This document shows positions 1 through 9,996 of a stretch of DNA of 36,414 bases, piece by piece; the stretch's first letter is position 1, and each line of letters begins with the position of its first letter. Under the pieces are notes generated by a model that was given only the letters and a program-made list of their open reading frames with translations, made no database searches and was not told the origin of the DNA. A program made the translations under genes and the position numbers. This DNA comes from Actinomycetota bacterium. GTDB lineage: Bacteria > Actinomycetota > Geothermincolia > Fen-727 > Anoxymicrobiaceae. The DNA lies in assembly GCA_016927325.1 (NCBI GenBank), contig JAFGMY010000156.1, positions 1-36,414 on the forward strand. The letters run 5' to 3'.

Positions 1-85
1 AGAGTGGCGGAATTGGCAGACGCGCGGGGCTTAGGACCCCGTGGTTGAATAAACCGTGGGGGTTCGAGTCCCCCCTCTCGCACCA
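1..85 (+). tRNA. tRNA-Leu (anticodon UAG), 5' end clipped
   Basis: Class II tRNA with a long variable arm. The anticodon loop CTTAGGA (stem cgggg/ccccg) gives anticodon TAG, which reads CUA and other CUN leucine codons. The T arm is GGGGG-TTCGAGT-CCCCC, and the 3' acceptor strand CTCTCGC (75-81) is followed by a genome-encoded ACCA (82-85). That strand should pair with GCGAGAG, but the window opens with AGAG, so the first three bases of the tRNA lie outside it. The variable arm is seen as GTGGTTGAATAAACCGTG around 41-58. Confidence 0.95.
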
Positions 86-99
86 GCGGGCTTCACCGA

Positions 100-128
100 T
101 TGATAAATATGTTTAACAGTGAGATAGA
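100..128 (+). promoter_or_regulatory. Weak sigma-70-like promoter candidate for tig
   Basis: TTGATA (100-105, five of six matches to TTGACA) is followed after 17 nt by GATAGA, a poor -10 match. It sits between the tRNA and trigger factor, where a promoter is expected. The -10 is weak, so co-transcription with the tRNA or a different promoter is equally possible. Confidence 0.25.
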
Positions 129-197
129 GTTAGAAGCGTTGAAAAAGAGTCGAACAGGGCCTCCCGTGAGGGCGGTTTCTAGTGGAAGGAGAGTCAC

Positions 198-1595
198 CTG
201 AAGACTGAAATACTTGGCAAAGAAGATCACCGGGTATCTCTTAGAGCTGAAGTCGGGCCGGAGGACCTTGAAGGAATTCTGGATCAGGCTTACCGGGAGA
301 TCGGTAAAAACGTAAAAATTCCGGGGTTTCGCAAAGGCAAAGTCCCAAGGAAGGTCATCGACAGCCACATAGGGGCCGAACAGGTCAGATATGAAGCCAT
401 TAAAAACAACCTTGCCGAGCTGTATATGATGGCTGTTGAGGATTCGGGCATATCTCCGGTTTCTGAACCTGAGCTGGAAATTAAGGATCTAAACAAGGAA
501 GGAACACTGATCTTTGAAGCTCATGTTTATGTGAAGCCGGAAGTTGAGATTGATGATTACAAGGGAATTGAAGTCGACAGCCCTGACACGGAGGTTAGCG
601 ATAGCGACCTCGAAGACGCTATAGCCGAGCTGAGAGAAAGACTTGCCACTCTCGAGGTAATCGAGGGACGACCTGTGGAAGAAGGCGATTACGCGTTGTT
701 TGATTATAAGGTTTTCGCCGAAGGGGTGACCGCGGAAGAGGCCGCCGGGTCGGATGTGATGATCAAGGTTGGCTCTGGTGAGTTTATGGAGGGTTTCGAC
801 GAACAGTTGATCGGTGCCAGAAAAGGCGACATCATTGATGTCTCTTTAAAAGTGCCGGAAGATTTCCCTGAGGAATCGATTGCCGGAAAGACGGCGACAT
901 TCAGGACTATTGTCAAGGAAATAAAACACAAAGTTTTGCCGCCGGTTGATGATAATCTTGCCATGGAGACGACCAGTTTCGAGACCCTGGAGGAGCTCAA
1001 GGAAGACTTGAGGCCGAAAATCGAGAACTCGAAAAAGAGTATGGCGGAAAGGGAGACCGTAAGCCAGCTTGTGAAGAAGCTCATGGACACGGTAGTGATT
1101 GATCTTCCTGAACCTATGGTCAGAAGGCAGATAGACTCCGAGATGGAAGAGTTTGCGACCGAGTTGCGCATGAGGGGGGCGAACGTTGAAGATTTCTGGA
1201 ACTCGATCGGCGGCAGCCGGAAGGATTTCGAGGATTCTATAAGAGAGCGTGTGGAGGAAAACATAAAGAGCGAATTGATACTTGAAGCGGTTGCGGACAA
1301 AGAGAACATCGAGGTCTTTGACGAGGATGCCGAAGAGTATATAAGAAGCAACGCTTCGGCTTTCGGCGGTGATGCCGAAAAGCTTATAGAAATGGCGCGG
1401 GAAAGAGACGGCTTGAGTGGGATAAAGGCCAATTTGAGGATATCTAAAGCCGTTGATGTCTTGAAGGACAGCGCTGTGTACACCGGTGGGAACAAAACTG
1501 AAGAAGAGGGCGAAAGCGAAACTGCAATAGAGGATAATGAGAAGCCGGTAGAGAATTTAAATAATGCCTCCACGGATGACGAAGGAGAAGCCTGA
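198..1595 (+). CDS. tig: Trigger factor, ribosome-associated chaperone and prolyl isomerase (CTG start)
   Basis: Binds ribosomal protein L23 at the exit tunnel and shields nascent chains. The frame opens after an in-frame TAG at 180-182. No ATG, GTG or TTG precedes the conserved N-terminus, but CTG at 198 follows AAGGAG (186-191) with 6-nt spacing. It gives a protein beginning [15 protein letters not shown], 465 aa. From this start the ribosome-docking signature GFRKGK falls at 43-48, with F44-R45-K46 at the same positions as in E. coli trigger factor, which strongly supports CTG. The FKBP-like PPIase domain spans roughly 160-245 ([22 protein letters not shown]), followed by the helical C-terminal chaperone domain and an acidic low-complexity tail of about 35 residues. 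The first ATG in frame is at 426 (residue 77); starting there would delete most of the ribosome-binding domain. clpP follows after 29 bp. Confidence 0.96.
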   Translation: MKTEILGKEDHRVSLRAEVGPEDLEGILDQAYREIGKNVKIPGFRKGKVPRKVIDSHIGAEQVRYEAIKNNLAELYMMAVEDSGISPVSEPELEIKDLNKEGTLIFEAHVYVKPEVEIDDYKGIEVDSPDTEVSDSDLEDAIAELRERLATLEVIEGRPVEEGDYALFDYKVFAEGVTAEEAAGSDVMIKVGSGEFMEGFDEQLIGARKGDIIDVSLKVPEDFPEESIAGKTATFRTIVKEIKHKVLPPVDDNLAMETTSFETLEELKEDLRPKIENSKKSMAERETVSQLVKKLMDTVVIDLPEPMVRRQIDSEMEEFATELRMRGANVEDFWNSIGGSRKDFEDSIRERVEENIKSELILEAVADKENIEVFDEDAEEYIRSNASAFGGDAEKLIEMARERDGLSGIKANLRISKAVDVLKDSAVYTGGNKTEEEGESETAIEDNEKPVENLNNASTDDEGEA

Positions 1596-1624
1596 CCGGT
1601 CAATCCCTTAAAGGAGGGTTTAGA

Positions 1625-2230
1625 TTGACAATCAGAGATCAACTTGTACCAATTGTTGTAGAGCAGACTCCAAGGGGAGAAAGGCAGTTTGATATTTATT
1701 CGCGCCTATTGAAGGAGCGGATTATCTTCCTGGGGCTGGAAATCGAGGATCATATCGCTAACCTGATTATGGCGCAGATGATATATCTGGAAAGCGAGAA
1801 CCCCGAGAAGGACATAAATTTATACATAAACTCGCCCGGCGGAGTGGTCACCAGCACACTGGCTATTTACGATACGATGCAGTATGTGAGATGTGATGTC
1901 TCAACGGTGTGCATCGGCCAGGCGGCGAGTGGCGCCGCTGTACTGCTGGCGGCGGGTGCGCCGGGAAAGCGATATGCGACTCCACATTCGAGAATTCTGA
2001 TTCACCAGCCCAGTGGCGGGGCGCAAGGCCAGGCTATCGATATCGATATACACGCCAAGGAGATTCTCAGGACCAGAAGAATGCTGGACGAAATAATTTC
2101 AGAGCATACCGGCCAGGATGTGGACAAAATTCATGATGATTCCGACAGGGACTTCATAATGGTTCCGGAACAGGCTAAAGAGTATGGAATTATTGACGAA
2201 GTATTCGCGAAGAGAATAATGGATTCATAG
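1625..2230 (+). CDS. clpP: ATP-dependent Clp protease proteolytic subunit ClpP
   Basis: Serine peptidase that forms the tetradecameric degradation chamber and is fed by ClpX, encoded next door. The 201-aa length is normal. The triad is Ser102 ([14 protein letters not shown]), His127 (ILIHQPSGG) and Asp176 (DSDRDFIM), with the 49-residue His-Asp spacing of E. coli ClpP. Actinobacterial ClpPs have small residues after the serine (ASAAAVLL) where E. coli has ASMGAFLL, and this protein follows the actinobacterial pattern. Translation starts at TTG 1625, after AAGGAGGG (1611-1618). Only one clpP lies here, whereas many Actinobacteria carry a clpP1-clpP2 pair at this locus. Probably one operon with tig and clpX. 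Confidence 0.98.
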   Translation: MTIRDQLVPIVVEQTPRGERQFDIYSRLLKERIIFLGLEIEDHIANLIMAQMIYLESENPEKDINLYINSPGGVVTSTLAIYDTMQYVRCDVSTVCIGQAASGAAVLLAAGAPGKRYATPHSRILIHQPSGGAQGQAIDIDIHAKEILRTRRMLDEIISEHTGQDVDKIHDDSDRDFIMVPEQAKEYGIIDEVFAKRIMDS

Positions 2231-2270
2231 AAGGAAGAAAAGTAAGCTATGTTAAACCGGGAGGTAGTCG

Positions 2271-3566
2271 TTGGCTAAGTTTAGTGACGGAAGCGATCTG
2301 CTCAAGTGTTCCTTTTGCGGAAAGACACAGAGGCATGTGAAAAAACTGATAGCCGGTCCCGGCGTTTATATCTGTGACGAGTGTATTGAGCTGTGTAATG
2401 AAATAATAGCGGAAGAACTGACAGAGAGCCCGGAAATCCCCATTGGCTCACTCCCGAAACCGAAGGAGATTTTCAAATTTCTCGATGAGTATGTGGTGGG
2501 TCAGGAACGGGCGAAGAGGGTTTTGTCTGTAGCTGTTTACAACCATTACAAACGAATACAGGTCGGTTCCCAGTCTTCGGATGATGTGGAACTGCAAAAA
2601 AGCAATATCTTACTGATCGGCCCGACAGGTTGCGGGAAGACACTGCTGGCACAGACTCTGGCGCGGATGCTGAATGTGCCTTTCGCCATAGCTGACGCCA
2701 CCAGCCTTACGGAAGCGGGATACGTCGGCGAGGACGTGGAGAATATCCTTCTCAAGTTGATTCAAGTCGCCGACCTCGATGTCAAGAAAGCTGAAACAGG
2801 AATAATTTATATTGATGAAATTGACAAGATCGCCAGAAAAAGCGAGAGCCCCAGCATAACCAGGGACGTGTCAGGTGAAGGTGTGCAGCAGGCCCTGCTG
2901 AAGATTCTGGAAGGTACTGTCGCCAGTGTTCCACCCCAGGGAGGCAGGAAGCACCCCCATCAGGAGTTTCTGCAGATAGACACAACAAATATCCTGTTCA
3001 TATGTGGTGGGGCGTTTTCGGGTGTTGAAGGAATAATTGAGGACCGCTGTGGTAAGAAAGGGATAGGTTTCGGAGCTGAAATCAAGTGCAGGGACGAGAT
3101 GGACCTGGGAGAAATTCTGGTTGAGGTTATGCCGGAAGACCTTCTTAAATTCGGGCTTATTCCGGAACTCATCGGTAGAATGCCGGTCATTACCACTTTG
3201 CACACGTTGAACAAGGATCATCTGGTTGACATATTGACCAAGCCGAAGAACGCGCTGGTCAAACAGTACAAGAAGTTCTTTGAGTTTGACGGTGTTGAGT
3301 TGATATTCACCGACGGCGCTTTGAATATGATTTCTGAGAAAGCGCTGGAAAGGTCCACCGGGGCAAGGGGGCTTCGCGCGATAATGGAAGAAGCTCTGCT
3401 GGGAACGATGTTTGACTTGCCGTCCCGTTCGGACATAGTGAAATGCGTGGTTACCAAAGAGGTTGTCGCTGAAGATTTTAAACCTACACTGCTGACATCT
3501 CATTCGACTTCCGCTAAACGTAAGAAAGAGATAAGCGGCGAGGACGAGAAAGAGGAAACAGCGTAA
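2271..3566 (+). CDS. clpX: ClpX, AAA+ unfoldase of the ClpXP protease
   Basis: Recognises, unfolds and translocates substrates into ClpP. It starts at TTG 2271 after GGGAGGT and is 431 aa long. The N-terminal zinc-binding dimerisation domain has Cys13/Cys16 and Cys35/Cys38 (CSFC, CDEC). Walker A is GPTGCGKT (117-124), with Cys where most ClpX have Ser. The pore loop GYVG is at 150-153 and Walker B IYIDEID at 179-185. The RKH-type loop (GGRKHPHQ) and a ClpP-docking loop GIGF are present. The C-terminal 20-25 residues are charged and low-complexity. It lies 40 bp after clpP and ends 2 bp from a convergent small gene. Confidence 0.98.
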   Translation: MAKFSDGSDLLKCSFCGKTQRHVKKLIAGPGVYICDECIELCNEIIAEELTESPEIPIGSLPKPKEIFKFLDEYVVGQERAKRVLSVAVYNHYKRIQVGSQSSDDVELQKSNILLIGPTGCGKTLLAQTLARMLNVPFAIADATSLTEAGYVGEDVENILLKLIQVADLDVKKAETGIIYIDEIDKIARKSESPSITRDVSGEGVQQALLKILEGTVASVPPQGGRKHPHQEFLQIDTTNILFICGGAFSGVEGIIEDRCGKKGIGFGAEIKCRDEMDLGEILVEVMPEDLLKFGLIPELIGRMPVITTLHTLNKDHLVDILTKPKNALVKQYKKFFEFDGVELIFTDGALNMISEKALERSTGARGLRAIMEEALLGTMFDLPSRSDIVKCVVTKEVVAEDFKPTLLTSHSTSAKRKKEISGEDEKEETA

Positions 3567-3568
3567 AA

Positions 3569-3898
3569 TTATTTCCTGCCCGAGAACCTGCTTGCCAGAT
3601 TTGCGATACGCACCGCCGGTGAATCCATTATTTCAACGTAAGCTTCCCGGATAAACGACCAGCGTCCGGATATTTCCTCAAACGCAGTTGACACACTCTG
3701 GGTCTTCCCGCTGATCGCCGATGTCTTCGATTGAACTTCATCCGCGCTTTTCTTAAGCTTCTCAAATGAAGGGCTTACCTCCACATAGACCGTTTTCCCC
3801 GCCCGGTAAAAGCGCGCGGCGGTCGAACCGATCAACATGAAAGTAAGTATTATTATCAAAAAAGGAACACAGCAGACAAGAATATAGACAAGCGTCAT
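3569..3898 (-). CDS. Small single-pass membrane protein with coiled-coil tail, unknown function
   Basis: 109 aa. One hydrophobic segment (about residues 4-27: VYILVCCVPFLIIILTFMLI) is followed by a polar region rich in Lys, Ser, Glu and Gln (SPSFEKLKKSADEVQSKTSA) that is likely helical or coiled-coil, and a basic C-terminus. The ATG (cat at 3896-3898 on the plus strand) has GGAGG seven bases upstream, so it looks genuinely translated. The layout, one TM plus a coiled coil, resembles the DUF948 type of small envelope proteins, but I do not recognise a diagnostic motif. It is convergent with clpX (2-bp gap) and divergent from valS. Confidence 0.7.
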   Translation of the reverse strand: MTLVYILVCCVPFLIIILTFMLIGSTAARFYRAGKTVYVEVSPSFEKLKKSADEVQSKTSAISGKTQSVSTAFEEISGRWSFIREAYVEIMDSPAVRIANLASRFSGRK

Positions 3899-4108
3899 TT
3901 AAAACCTCCATGCATTTATAACGATCTTGATATTATCACAAAGGAACAGCCAGGTGGTGTCCAGAACCTTTCGTCACCGGGCGATAATGGGTTTTGCCGT
4001 AAAAAGAAAGAGTTGAATACCGGGCTGGTTGTTATGATTCAGCCCAACGTTTAAGATTTGTTTTGAAAAAGCCGCAAGATGACGGACATTGGGAACAGGT
4101 GATAAAAG
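3899..4108. other. Divergent intergenic region upstream of valS and the small membrane gene
   Basis: 210 bp carrying the 5' regions of two divergent genes. I looked for a T-box leader, which would be plausible before valS, and found neither its conserved core nor a terminator hairpin. TTGCCG, 17 nt, ATACCG (about 3994-4022) is only a weak promoter-like pair. Nothing else can be supported. Confidence 0.4.
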
Positions 4109-6817
4109 TTGCCTAACAAAGACGCCGGTAATAGCGAAATGGGGCGCATATACGATCCCCGCCAGGTTGAGGATAGATGGTACAGGTACTGGGAGGAAAA
4201 AGGTTACTTCCATGCTGATGAAAATAGTGATAAAGATCCCTTTTCAATGGTAATACCACCTCCGAATGTTACAGGGATACTTCATATGGGGCATGCTCTC
4301 AATAACACCCTTCAGGACATTATCGCCCGGAGAAAGAGAATGCAGGGTTTTGAGGTACTGTGGGTGCCGGGTACGGACCATGCGGGAATAGCGACCCAGA
4401 ACGTGGTGGAAAGACAGCTCGGCAAAGAGGGTACCGACCGCCATGAACTGGGGCGCGAGATGTTCGTGGAGAGGGTCTGGCAGTGGAAGGAGCAGTACGG
4501 AGGAACGATTATAAGTCAGCTTAAGAGGCTGGGCTGCTCATGCGACTGGGAGCGCGAGAGGTTCACGATGGATGAAGGCTGCTCGCTGGCCGTCAGGACC
4601 GTGTTCAAGAAGCTTTACGACCAGGGTCTGATCTACCGGGGGGAATACATAATAAACTGGTGTCCACGCTGCCATACCGCTATTTCGGATATAGAGGTCG
4701 AACACCAGGAGAAGACGGGCAACCTCTGGCACATAAGGTATCCGATGAGTGACGGTTCGGGCTATGTAGTGGTTGCGACCACCAGGCCGGAGACGATGCT
4801 TGGCGATACCGCGGTGGCGGTCAATCCGGACGATAAAAGATACTCTTCCGTGGTGGGAAAGAGTCTTATACTGCCTTTTGTCGGAAGGGAAATACCGGTT
4901 ATCGAAGACAGGTTTGTCGATCAGGATTTCGGGACGGGAGCGGTGAAGGTAACACCGGCCCATGATCCAAACGACTTTGAGATTGGAAACCGGCACGGCC
5001 TCGAGCGCGTGAATATAATGAACCCTGACGGATCTATCAACGAAAACGGGAAGGTCTACGAGGGCCTGGACCGTTACGAAGCGCGGAAAGCCGTGGTGTC
5101 GGATCTGGGTAAACAGGGCTTGCTGGAAAAAACGGATGACCATTTGCACGCTGTGGGGCGTTGCTACAGATGTGATACAGAGGTTGAACCATATCTGTCA
5201 ACACAGTGGTTTGTAAAAATGTCAGCGCTTGCGGTCAAAGGAATAGAGGTTGTAAGGGACCGGAAAGTTACTTTTATTCCGGAAAGGTGGGAAAAAGTAT
5301 ATTACGAGTGGATGGAGAATATCAGAGACTGGTGCATATCCAGGCAACTGTGGTGGGGTCACAGGATCCCGGTATGGTACTGCGATAAGTGTGGGAAAGA
5401 GCTTGTTGATATAGAAAAGCCTGAGGCTTGTCCTTGCGGATGCGGCGATCTTTCGCAGGACCCCGACGTGCTGGACACATGGTTCTCCTCCGGTTTATGG
5501 CCTTTTTCAACACTCGGATGGCCTGAAGACACCCGGGATCTCGCAAAGTTCTATCCAACCAGCGTTTTGACCACCGCGTTTGACATCATCTTTTTCTGGG
5601 TGGCAAGAATGATAATGATGGGTCTGAGGTTCATGGATGACGTGCCTTTCCACGAGGTTTACGTTACCGCTCTGGTGAGGGATTACGAGGGCAAGAAGAT
5701 GAGCAAGTCGAGCGGCAATGTTATAGATCCTATCGACGTCATTGATGTTTTCGGCACCGATGCGCTCCGTTTTACGCTGGCTTCCATTGCGGTCCCCGGA
5801 CGTGACATAAACATGAGCGAAGAACGTGTCGAGAGCAACAGAAACTTCGCGAACAAGATCTGGAACGCGTCAAGGCTGGTGCTTTCCAATGCGGAAACGG
5901 CACGGGATCCCATGAAGAGGCTGCTTTGTGGCGCAGAATATGAAGAGTGGACCGAAGCCGGGGAACTGGAACTCGCGGACCGATGGATAATCCAGAAATT
6001 ATTTCAGCTGGCGGAGACAGTGGACGGCGCCATGGAGGAATTCAATTTCAGCGTTGCCGGGAAGGCTGTCTATCAGTTCTTCTGGGGAGACTATTGCGAC
6101 TGGTACCTTGAGCTTGCGAAACTGAGGTTCTACCAGGAGGATGAGGAAAAGAAAAGGACCGCACAGGCCGTGGCACTGGCTGTGCTGGAGGCTTCGTTGA
6201 GGTTGCTGCATCCTTTTATGCCTTTTATTACTGAGGAAATATGGCAAAAGCTGCCACTACCCGGTGAATCGATCATGATTGAAACATGGCCTAAGGCGAG
6301 AAGGAGACTGGAGGACAAGAAAACCGCCCTTGATATGGAATCGATCCAGTCGGTTGTTGTAGGAATCAGGTCCGCAAGGTCTGAACACGGAATACCTCCG
6401 AACGATGAGGTGAAAGGCATCTTTCTTTGCGAGGGAACTGAACTCAGGCGGATACTGGAAAGAGAAAAGCTTTATGTTACCTCTTTGACCGGCTTGCTTG
6501 AACTGGTATTCGCGGAGAAGATTCCAGATGAAAGTTACGGGATAAGGGTAGTGGTGCCGGCAGCGGAAATATACCTTTCATGGTCCGGTGGGGTCGACAA
6601 GGGAGATGAGATTGACCGCCTCGGAAAGCGCCTTGCAAAGGTTGAAACCGACCTCGAGCGGTGCGTGGCAAAACTGTCGAACGAGTCATTTGTTACAAAA
6701 GCACCTGCTGAAATAATAGAGAAAGAACGAGCCAGGGAAGAGGAGCTTCTGTCCAGGAGGGACAAAATAAACCGGCAGATCAAAGCTTTGGGCGGTAAAA
6801 ACCCTGAAAATGGCTGA
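4109..6817 (+). CDS. valS: Valyl-tRNA synthetase
   Basis: Class Ia synthetase that charges tRNA-Val with valine; 902 aa. The HIGH-type motif is HMGH at 59-62 inside [13 protein letters not shown], and the KMSKS loop is at 530-534. The CP1 editing domain (about 200-340) contains [13 protein letters not shown] and [13 protein letters not shown], used to deacylate Thr-tRNA-Val. Cys-rich patches (CPRC, CDKC, CPCGCG) suggest structural zinc. The last 70 residues are charged and helical, matching the family's C-terminal coiled-coil arm. The start is TTG 4109 after a modest AGGTGA; ATG at 4139 (residue 11) is a possible alternative that keeps the conserved [11 protein letters not shown]. folC follows, the usual neighbour. 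Confidence 0.97.
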   Translation: MPNKDAGNSEMGRIYDPRQVEDRWYRYWEEKGYFHADENSDKDPFSMVIPPPNVTGILHMGHALNNTLQDIIARRKRMQGFEVLWVPGTDHAGIATQNVVERQLGKEGTDRHELGREMFVERVWQWKEQYGGTIISQLKRLGCSCDWERERFTMDEGCSLAVRTVFKKLYDQGLIYRGEYIINWCPRCHTAISDIEVEHQEKTGNLWHIRYPMSDGSGYVVVATTRPETMLGDTAVAVNPDDKRYSSVVGKSLILPFVGREIPVIEDRFVDQDFGTGAVKVTPAHDPNDFEIGNRHGLERVNIMNPDGSINENGKVYEGLDRYEARKAVVSDLGKQGLLEKTDDHLHAVGRCYRCDTEVEPYLSTQWFVKMSALAVKGIEVVRDRKVTFIPERWEKVYYEWMENIRDWCISRQLWWGHRIPVWYCDKCGKELVDIEKPEACPCGCGDLSQDPDVLDTWFSSGLWPFSTLGWPEDTRDLAKFYPTSVLTTAFDIIFFWVARMIMMGLRFMDDVPFHEVYVTALVRDYEGKKMSKSSGNVIDPIDVIDVFGTDALRFTLASIAVPGRDINMSEERVESNRNFANKIWNASRLVLSNAETARDPMKRLLCGAEYEEWTEAGELELADRWIIQKLFQLAETVDGAMEEFNFSVAGKAVYQFFWGDYCDWYLELAKLRFYQEDEEKKRTAQAVALAVLEASLRLLHPFMPFITEEIWQKLPLPGESIMIETWPKARRRLEDKKTALDMESIQSVVVGIRSARSEHGIPPNDEVKGIFLCEGTELRRILEREKLYVTSLTGLLELVFAEKIPDESYGIRVVVPAAEIYLSWSGGVDKGDEIDRLGKRLAKVETDLERCVAKLSNESFVTKAPAEIIEKERAREEELLSRRDKINRQIKALGGKNPENG

Positions 6818-6887
6818 ACATGCGGCTGTCCGGTTCTGTTGGAAGTATTGATGCTTAATATATGATTTTCTATTTATGGAGTCTTGG

Positions 6888-8228
6888 TTGAAATATTCTC
6901 AAGCTGTGGAATATCTCGAAAGTAAAGTGGTTCTTGGAGTTAATCCTTCTCTGGAACGTATTCAAAAAGCCTGCGAAGCTGCCGGGAATCCACAAAACGA
7001 TTACGATTCAATACAGATCACCGGAACAAACGGGAAGACATCTGTTTCGGTTATGACGGCTTCAATCCTGAGGGAATGTGGATTCCGGGTCGGTCTGTAT
7101 ACATCACCACATCTGGAGACGGTTCGCGAGAGGATCAGCGTTAACGGGAAGCTCATAACAGTGGAACAGTTTTCAAATCTTGTCGCCGAGACAATACCGG
7201 TGATAGAAAAGGTTGAAGGAGGTCTAAAAGAACAGCTGACTTATTTCGAAGTGGTGACCCTGATGGCTTTCCGATACTTCAAGCGCGTGAAAGTTGACGT
7301 GTCGGTTTTTGAGGTTGGGATGGGTGGAAGATGGGACGCCACCAATGTCGTCGATTGTGATGTCGCGGTGATAACGAATGTGGACATTGATCACACAAGT
7401 GAGCTTGGAGACACGTTGCAGGCTATAGCGGGGGAAAAAGTCGAGATAATAAACGAAGGGTGCATGGTCGTGACGGCTGAGCAAAGGCGGGACCTGTTAA
7501 TGCTGATAGCGGACAAATGCGAGAATACAGGGGCCGAGTTGAGGGTTTTTGGAAGAGACTTCAGGATTGAATATTATGTTCCTTACAGGGTGGCCGGCGA
7601 GATCCCGTCCCAGTTCATATCGGTGCGCGGCCTCGACGCACGTGAGTTTAAAGACATCAAGCTTCCCATGATCGGAAAGCACCAGGCGGTGAATTCTGCT
7701 TGCGCAATCGTTGCGGCTCAGGGATACACTGAGCCCAGGAAAAGAACGGATACCGGCGCTTTTAAGCGTGCGCTGGAGAAGAGCCGTGCCCCCGGCAGAA
7801 TCGAAATAGCTGGACAAAGACCCCTGTTGGTAATGGACGGTGCCCATAATGTGCATGCAGCCGACAGGCTGGCGATAACGCTTACCGGGGAGTTCGAATA
7901 TGAAAAACTGATAATCGTGATCTCGGTTCTTGACGACAAGGACGCGCTGGGAATAATCAAAATACTCGGCGCGGTCGCGGATGAGATAATAGTTACCGAG
8001 AACAGAAACCACAGGGCTATCCCCGCGAGGCGTCTTGCCGCATATTGCCGTATCGCCGGGCTTGAACCAGTGGTGGAACCGGATTTCAGCGAAGCAGTCA
8101 AGCTGGCATATCAGAGATCGGGATTGAATGGTATGATTTGTATTACAGGTTCGCTATACACGGTTTCTGAAGCCAGGATATATTTTAAACATCAGAAAGC
8201 ATCACGCGAAATGAAGCAAGACCGATAG
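6888..8228 (+). CDS. folC: Folylpolyglutamate synthase / dihydrofolate synthase
   Basis: Mur-ligase-type ATP enzyme that joins glutamate to dihydropteroate or folates in the cytoplasm. I place the start at TTG 6888: GGAG at 6878-6881 lies six bases upstream, and the product begins MKYSQAVEYLESK, the usual FolC N-terminus. An ATG at 6876 adds four residues but has no Shine-Dalgarno, and its own sequence supplies the GGAG for the TTG. The protein is 446 aa. The P-loop is GTNGKTS (46-52), followed by YTSPHLETVRERI, FEVGMGGRWDATN and DGAHN. It lies 70 bp after valS; ndk starts 12 bp downstream. Confidence 0.95.
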   Translation: MKYSQAVEYLESKVVLGVNPSLERIQKACEAAGNPQNDYDSIQITGTNGKTSVSVMTASILRECGFRVGLYTSPHLETVRERISVNGKLITVEQFSNLVAETIPVIEKVEGGLKEQLTYFEVVTLMAFRYFKRVKVDVSVFEVGMGGRWDATNVVDCDVAVITNVDIDHTSELGDTLQAIAGEKVEIINEGCMVVTAEQRRDLLMLIADKCENTGAELRVFGRDFRIEYYVPYRVAGEIPSQFISVRGLDAREFKDIKLPMIGKHQAVNSACAIVAAQGYTEPRKRTDTGAFKRALEKSRAPGRIEIAGQRPLLVMDGAHNVHAADRLAITLTGEFEYEKLIIVISVLDDKDALGIIKILGAVADEIIVTENRNHRAIPARRLAAYCRIAGLEPVVEPDFSEAVKLAYQRSGLNGMICITGSLYTVSEARIYFKHQKASREMKQDR

Positions 8229-8240
8229 GAGGATTATTCT

Positions 8241-8663
8241 TTGAATTCCGAGAGAACTCTAGTGATTGTGAAACCGGACGGTGTGCAGAGGAGATTGATA
8301 GGCGAGATATTAACTAGAATTGAACGAAAAGGTTACGTTATCAGTTCGATGAAAACCATGAAAATAGAAAAAGCTCTTGCGGAGAAACATTACCACGAGC
8401 ATGAGAATCAACCTTTTTACGATGACCTGATTTCTTATATCACAAGCGGTAGAGTGGTTGTAGCGGTAGTAACCGGAGAAGGCTGCATTAACGGCCTCAG
8501 ATATCTCATGGGAAACACGGACCCGATAAAAGCACCGCCTGGAACAATCAGGGGTGACTTCGCGACTAATGTAACAAAGAACCTGATTCACGGATCGGAC
8601 ACGCTGGAAAACGCCGAAAGGGAGATAGCTTTGTTTTTCCGTGAAGAAGACCTGGATATCTGA
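8241..8663 (+). CDS. ndk: Nucleoside diphosphate kinase
   Basis: Transfers the gamma-phosphate of ATP to NDPs through a phospho-histidine. 140 aa, typical length. Lys11 lies in the N-terminal KPDGVQR; active His117 is in KNLIHGSD. RGDFA and the C-terminal REIALFF are also canonical. It starts at TTG 8241 after a strong AGGAGG (8227-8232). The valS-folC-ndk-mreB order is the one found in Streptomyces. Confidence 0.98.
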   Translation: MNSERTLVIVKPDGVQRRLIGEILTRIERKGYVISSMKTMKIEKALAEKHYHEHENQPFYDDLISYITSGRVVVAVVTGEGCINGLRYLMGNTDPIKAPPGTIRGDFATNVTKNLIHGSDTLENAEREIALFFREEDLDI

Positions 8664-8826
8664 ACCTGATACTTGAACGAAGTGTTGTCGCCTGGTTTTG
8701 CGTCAAGCCGCAGGAAATGAATAACCGGGAATAACTGCGATTGAAAATCTGTCTGATATATACAAAAAAGCAGTTTGAAGCCGGGCAGGCCGCGGTGTCG
8801 ACAGGGCGCATATTCAACACATAAAA

Positions 8827-8854
8827 GTGACATTCAACTGAATTTATGCATAAT
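8827..8854 (+). promoter_or_regulatory. Candidate promoter of the mre cell-shape operon
   Basis: GTGACA (8827-8832), 16 nt, CATAAT (8849-8854) is a five-of-six match at both hexamers with acceptable spacing, about 75 bp before mreB. It lies in the 266-bp gap between ndk and mreB (8664-8929), the longest gap before the operon, where a dedicated promoter is expected. A short CGAAC/GTTCG hairpin follows near 8889-8905. Nothing else in this gap looks coding. Confidence 0.4.
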
Positions 8855-8929
8855 TGGGATTTTAGACAGATATTAAAACAGCAGCACCCGAACAGCACGG
8901 GTTCGAGTGTGTGATTGGAGAACTGGAAC

Positions 8930-9976
8930 GTGTCTTACTTTTCCAGATTATTTGGAACCGGGACATTCGGAAAAGATATGGCTGTGGACCTCGGTACCGC
9001 CAATACGCTTGTGTACGTCAAGGGCGAAGGAATAGTCTTGAACGAGCCGTCGGTTGTGGCGGTCAATACGATTACAAACGCAATCATCGCGGTGGGGGAA
9101 GAAGCCAAGAGAATGGTTGGCAGGACGCCTGCCCATATTGTCGCAATAAGGCCGTTAAAGGACGGGGTTATTGCCGATTTTGACGTAACCGAGAAAATGC
9201 TCAGGTACTTTATCCAGAAAGTGCACCAGAGGAGAGCACTGGCCAGGCCGAGGGTGGTCGTGGCGGTGCCCAGCGGGATTACCGGTGTCGAACAGAGGGC
9301 GGTCGAGGAAGCGACGATACAGGCGGGGGCCAGGGCGGCTTACATTATTGAAGAACCGATGGCCGCGGCGATTGGCGCGGGGCTTCCCATTCATGAGCCG
9401 ATAGGAAACATGGTCGTCGATATCGGCGGGGGCACAACGGAGGTTGCCGTAATATCACTCGGGGGCATAGTGACCAGCCAATCGCTACGGGTTGGCGGTG
9501 ACGAGATGGACGAAGCTATAATCACGTATATCAAGAAGGATTACCAGTTGATGATAGGGGAAAGGACGGCGGAAACACTCAAGTTAAAGATTGGGTCCGC
9601 CTTTTCAATAGGAATCGAGGACGAGGAGGCAGAGATAAAGGGGCGCGACCTCGCGTCCGGACTGCCGAAAACCGTGGTTGTCACCGCGGAAGAGATAAGG
9701 CATTCTATTGAAGAGCCTGTGAGTCAGGTTGTTCAAACCGTAAAAGACGCTCTGGACAGGACACCACCGGAACTTGCCAGCGATATCATGGAGCAGGGTA
9801 TCGTATTAGCGGGAGGCGGATCGTTGCTTCTGGGTCTGGAGGAGAGAATAAGAAACGAAACGGGTATGCCTGTATATACCGCCAAGGACCCGCTGCTCAG
9901 CGTTGCCATGGGTTCCGGCAAGTGCCTCGAAGAGTTCGATATTATGAAGAAGGTCTTGATTTCATCAGCGGCATAA
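8930..9976 (+). CDS. mreB: Rod-shape-determining actin homologue MreB
   Basis: Polymerises under the membrane and steers the elongation machinery. Actin/Hsp70 ATPase signatures are present: phosphate-1 loop [13 protein letters not shown] starting at Asp20, phosphate-2 loop DIGGGTT at 164-170, and adenosine motif [11 protein letters not shown] near 290. I choose GTG 8930 (348 aa, starting [11 protein letters not shown]) because GGAG at 8917-8920 lies nine bases upstream. A TTG at 8915 would add five residues but has no Shine-Dalgarno. It heads mreB-mreC-mreD-mrdA-rodA, implying an elongating rod with lateral-wall synthesis. Pole-growing Actinobacteria often lack this set. Confidence 0.97.
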   Translation: MSYFSRLFGTGTFGKDMAVDLGTANTLVYVKGEGIVLNEPSVVAVNTITNAIIAVGEEAKRMVGRTPAHIVAIRPLKDGVIADFDVTEKMLRYFIQKVHQRRALARPRVVVAVPSGITGVEQRAVEEATIQAGARAAYIIEEPMAAAIGAGLPIHEPIGNMVVDIGGGTTEVAVISLGGIVTSQSLRVGGDEMDEAIITYIKKDYQLMIGERTAETLKLKIGSAFSIGIEDEEAEIKGRDLASGLPKTVVVTAEEIRHSIEEPVSQVVQTVKDALDRTPPELASDIMEQGIVLAGGGSLLLGLEERIRNETGMPVYTAKDPLLSVAMGSGKCLEEFDIMKKVLISSAA

Positions 9977-9996
9977 GCCATTAACTCCTGATTGCC

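Noticed and set aside
180-426. Apparent N-terminal truncation or frameshift of trigger factor
   Set aside because: The frame is intact from CTG 198 and restores the complete ribosome-binding domain.
704-1642. 312-codon open frame on the minus strand opposite tig
   Set aside because: Serine-rich translation typical of an antisense shadow, no ribosome site, and fully covered by the well-supported trigger factor gene.
4000-4033. TTGAAT...TATGAT promoter before valS
   Set aside because: The spacer is only 14 nt, too short for a sigma-70-type promoter.
3899-4108. T-box or other amino-acid leader before valS
   Set aside because: No T-box core, no specifier loop and no terminator/antiterminator pair could be drawn.
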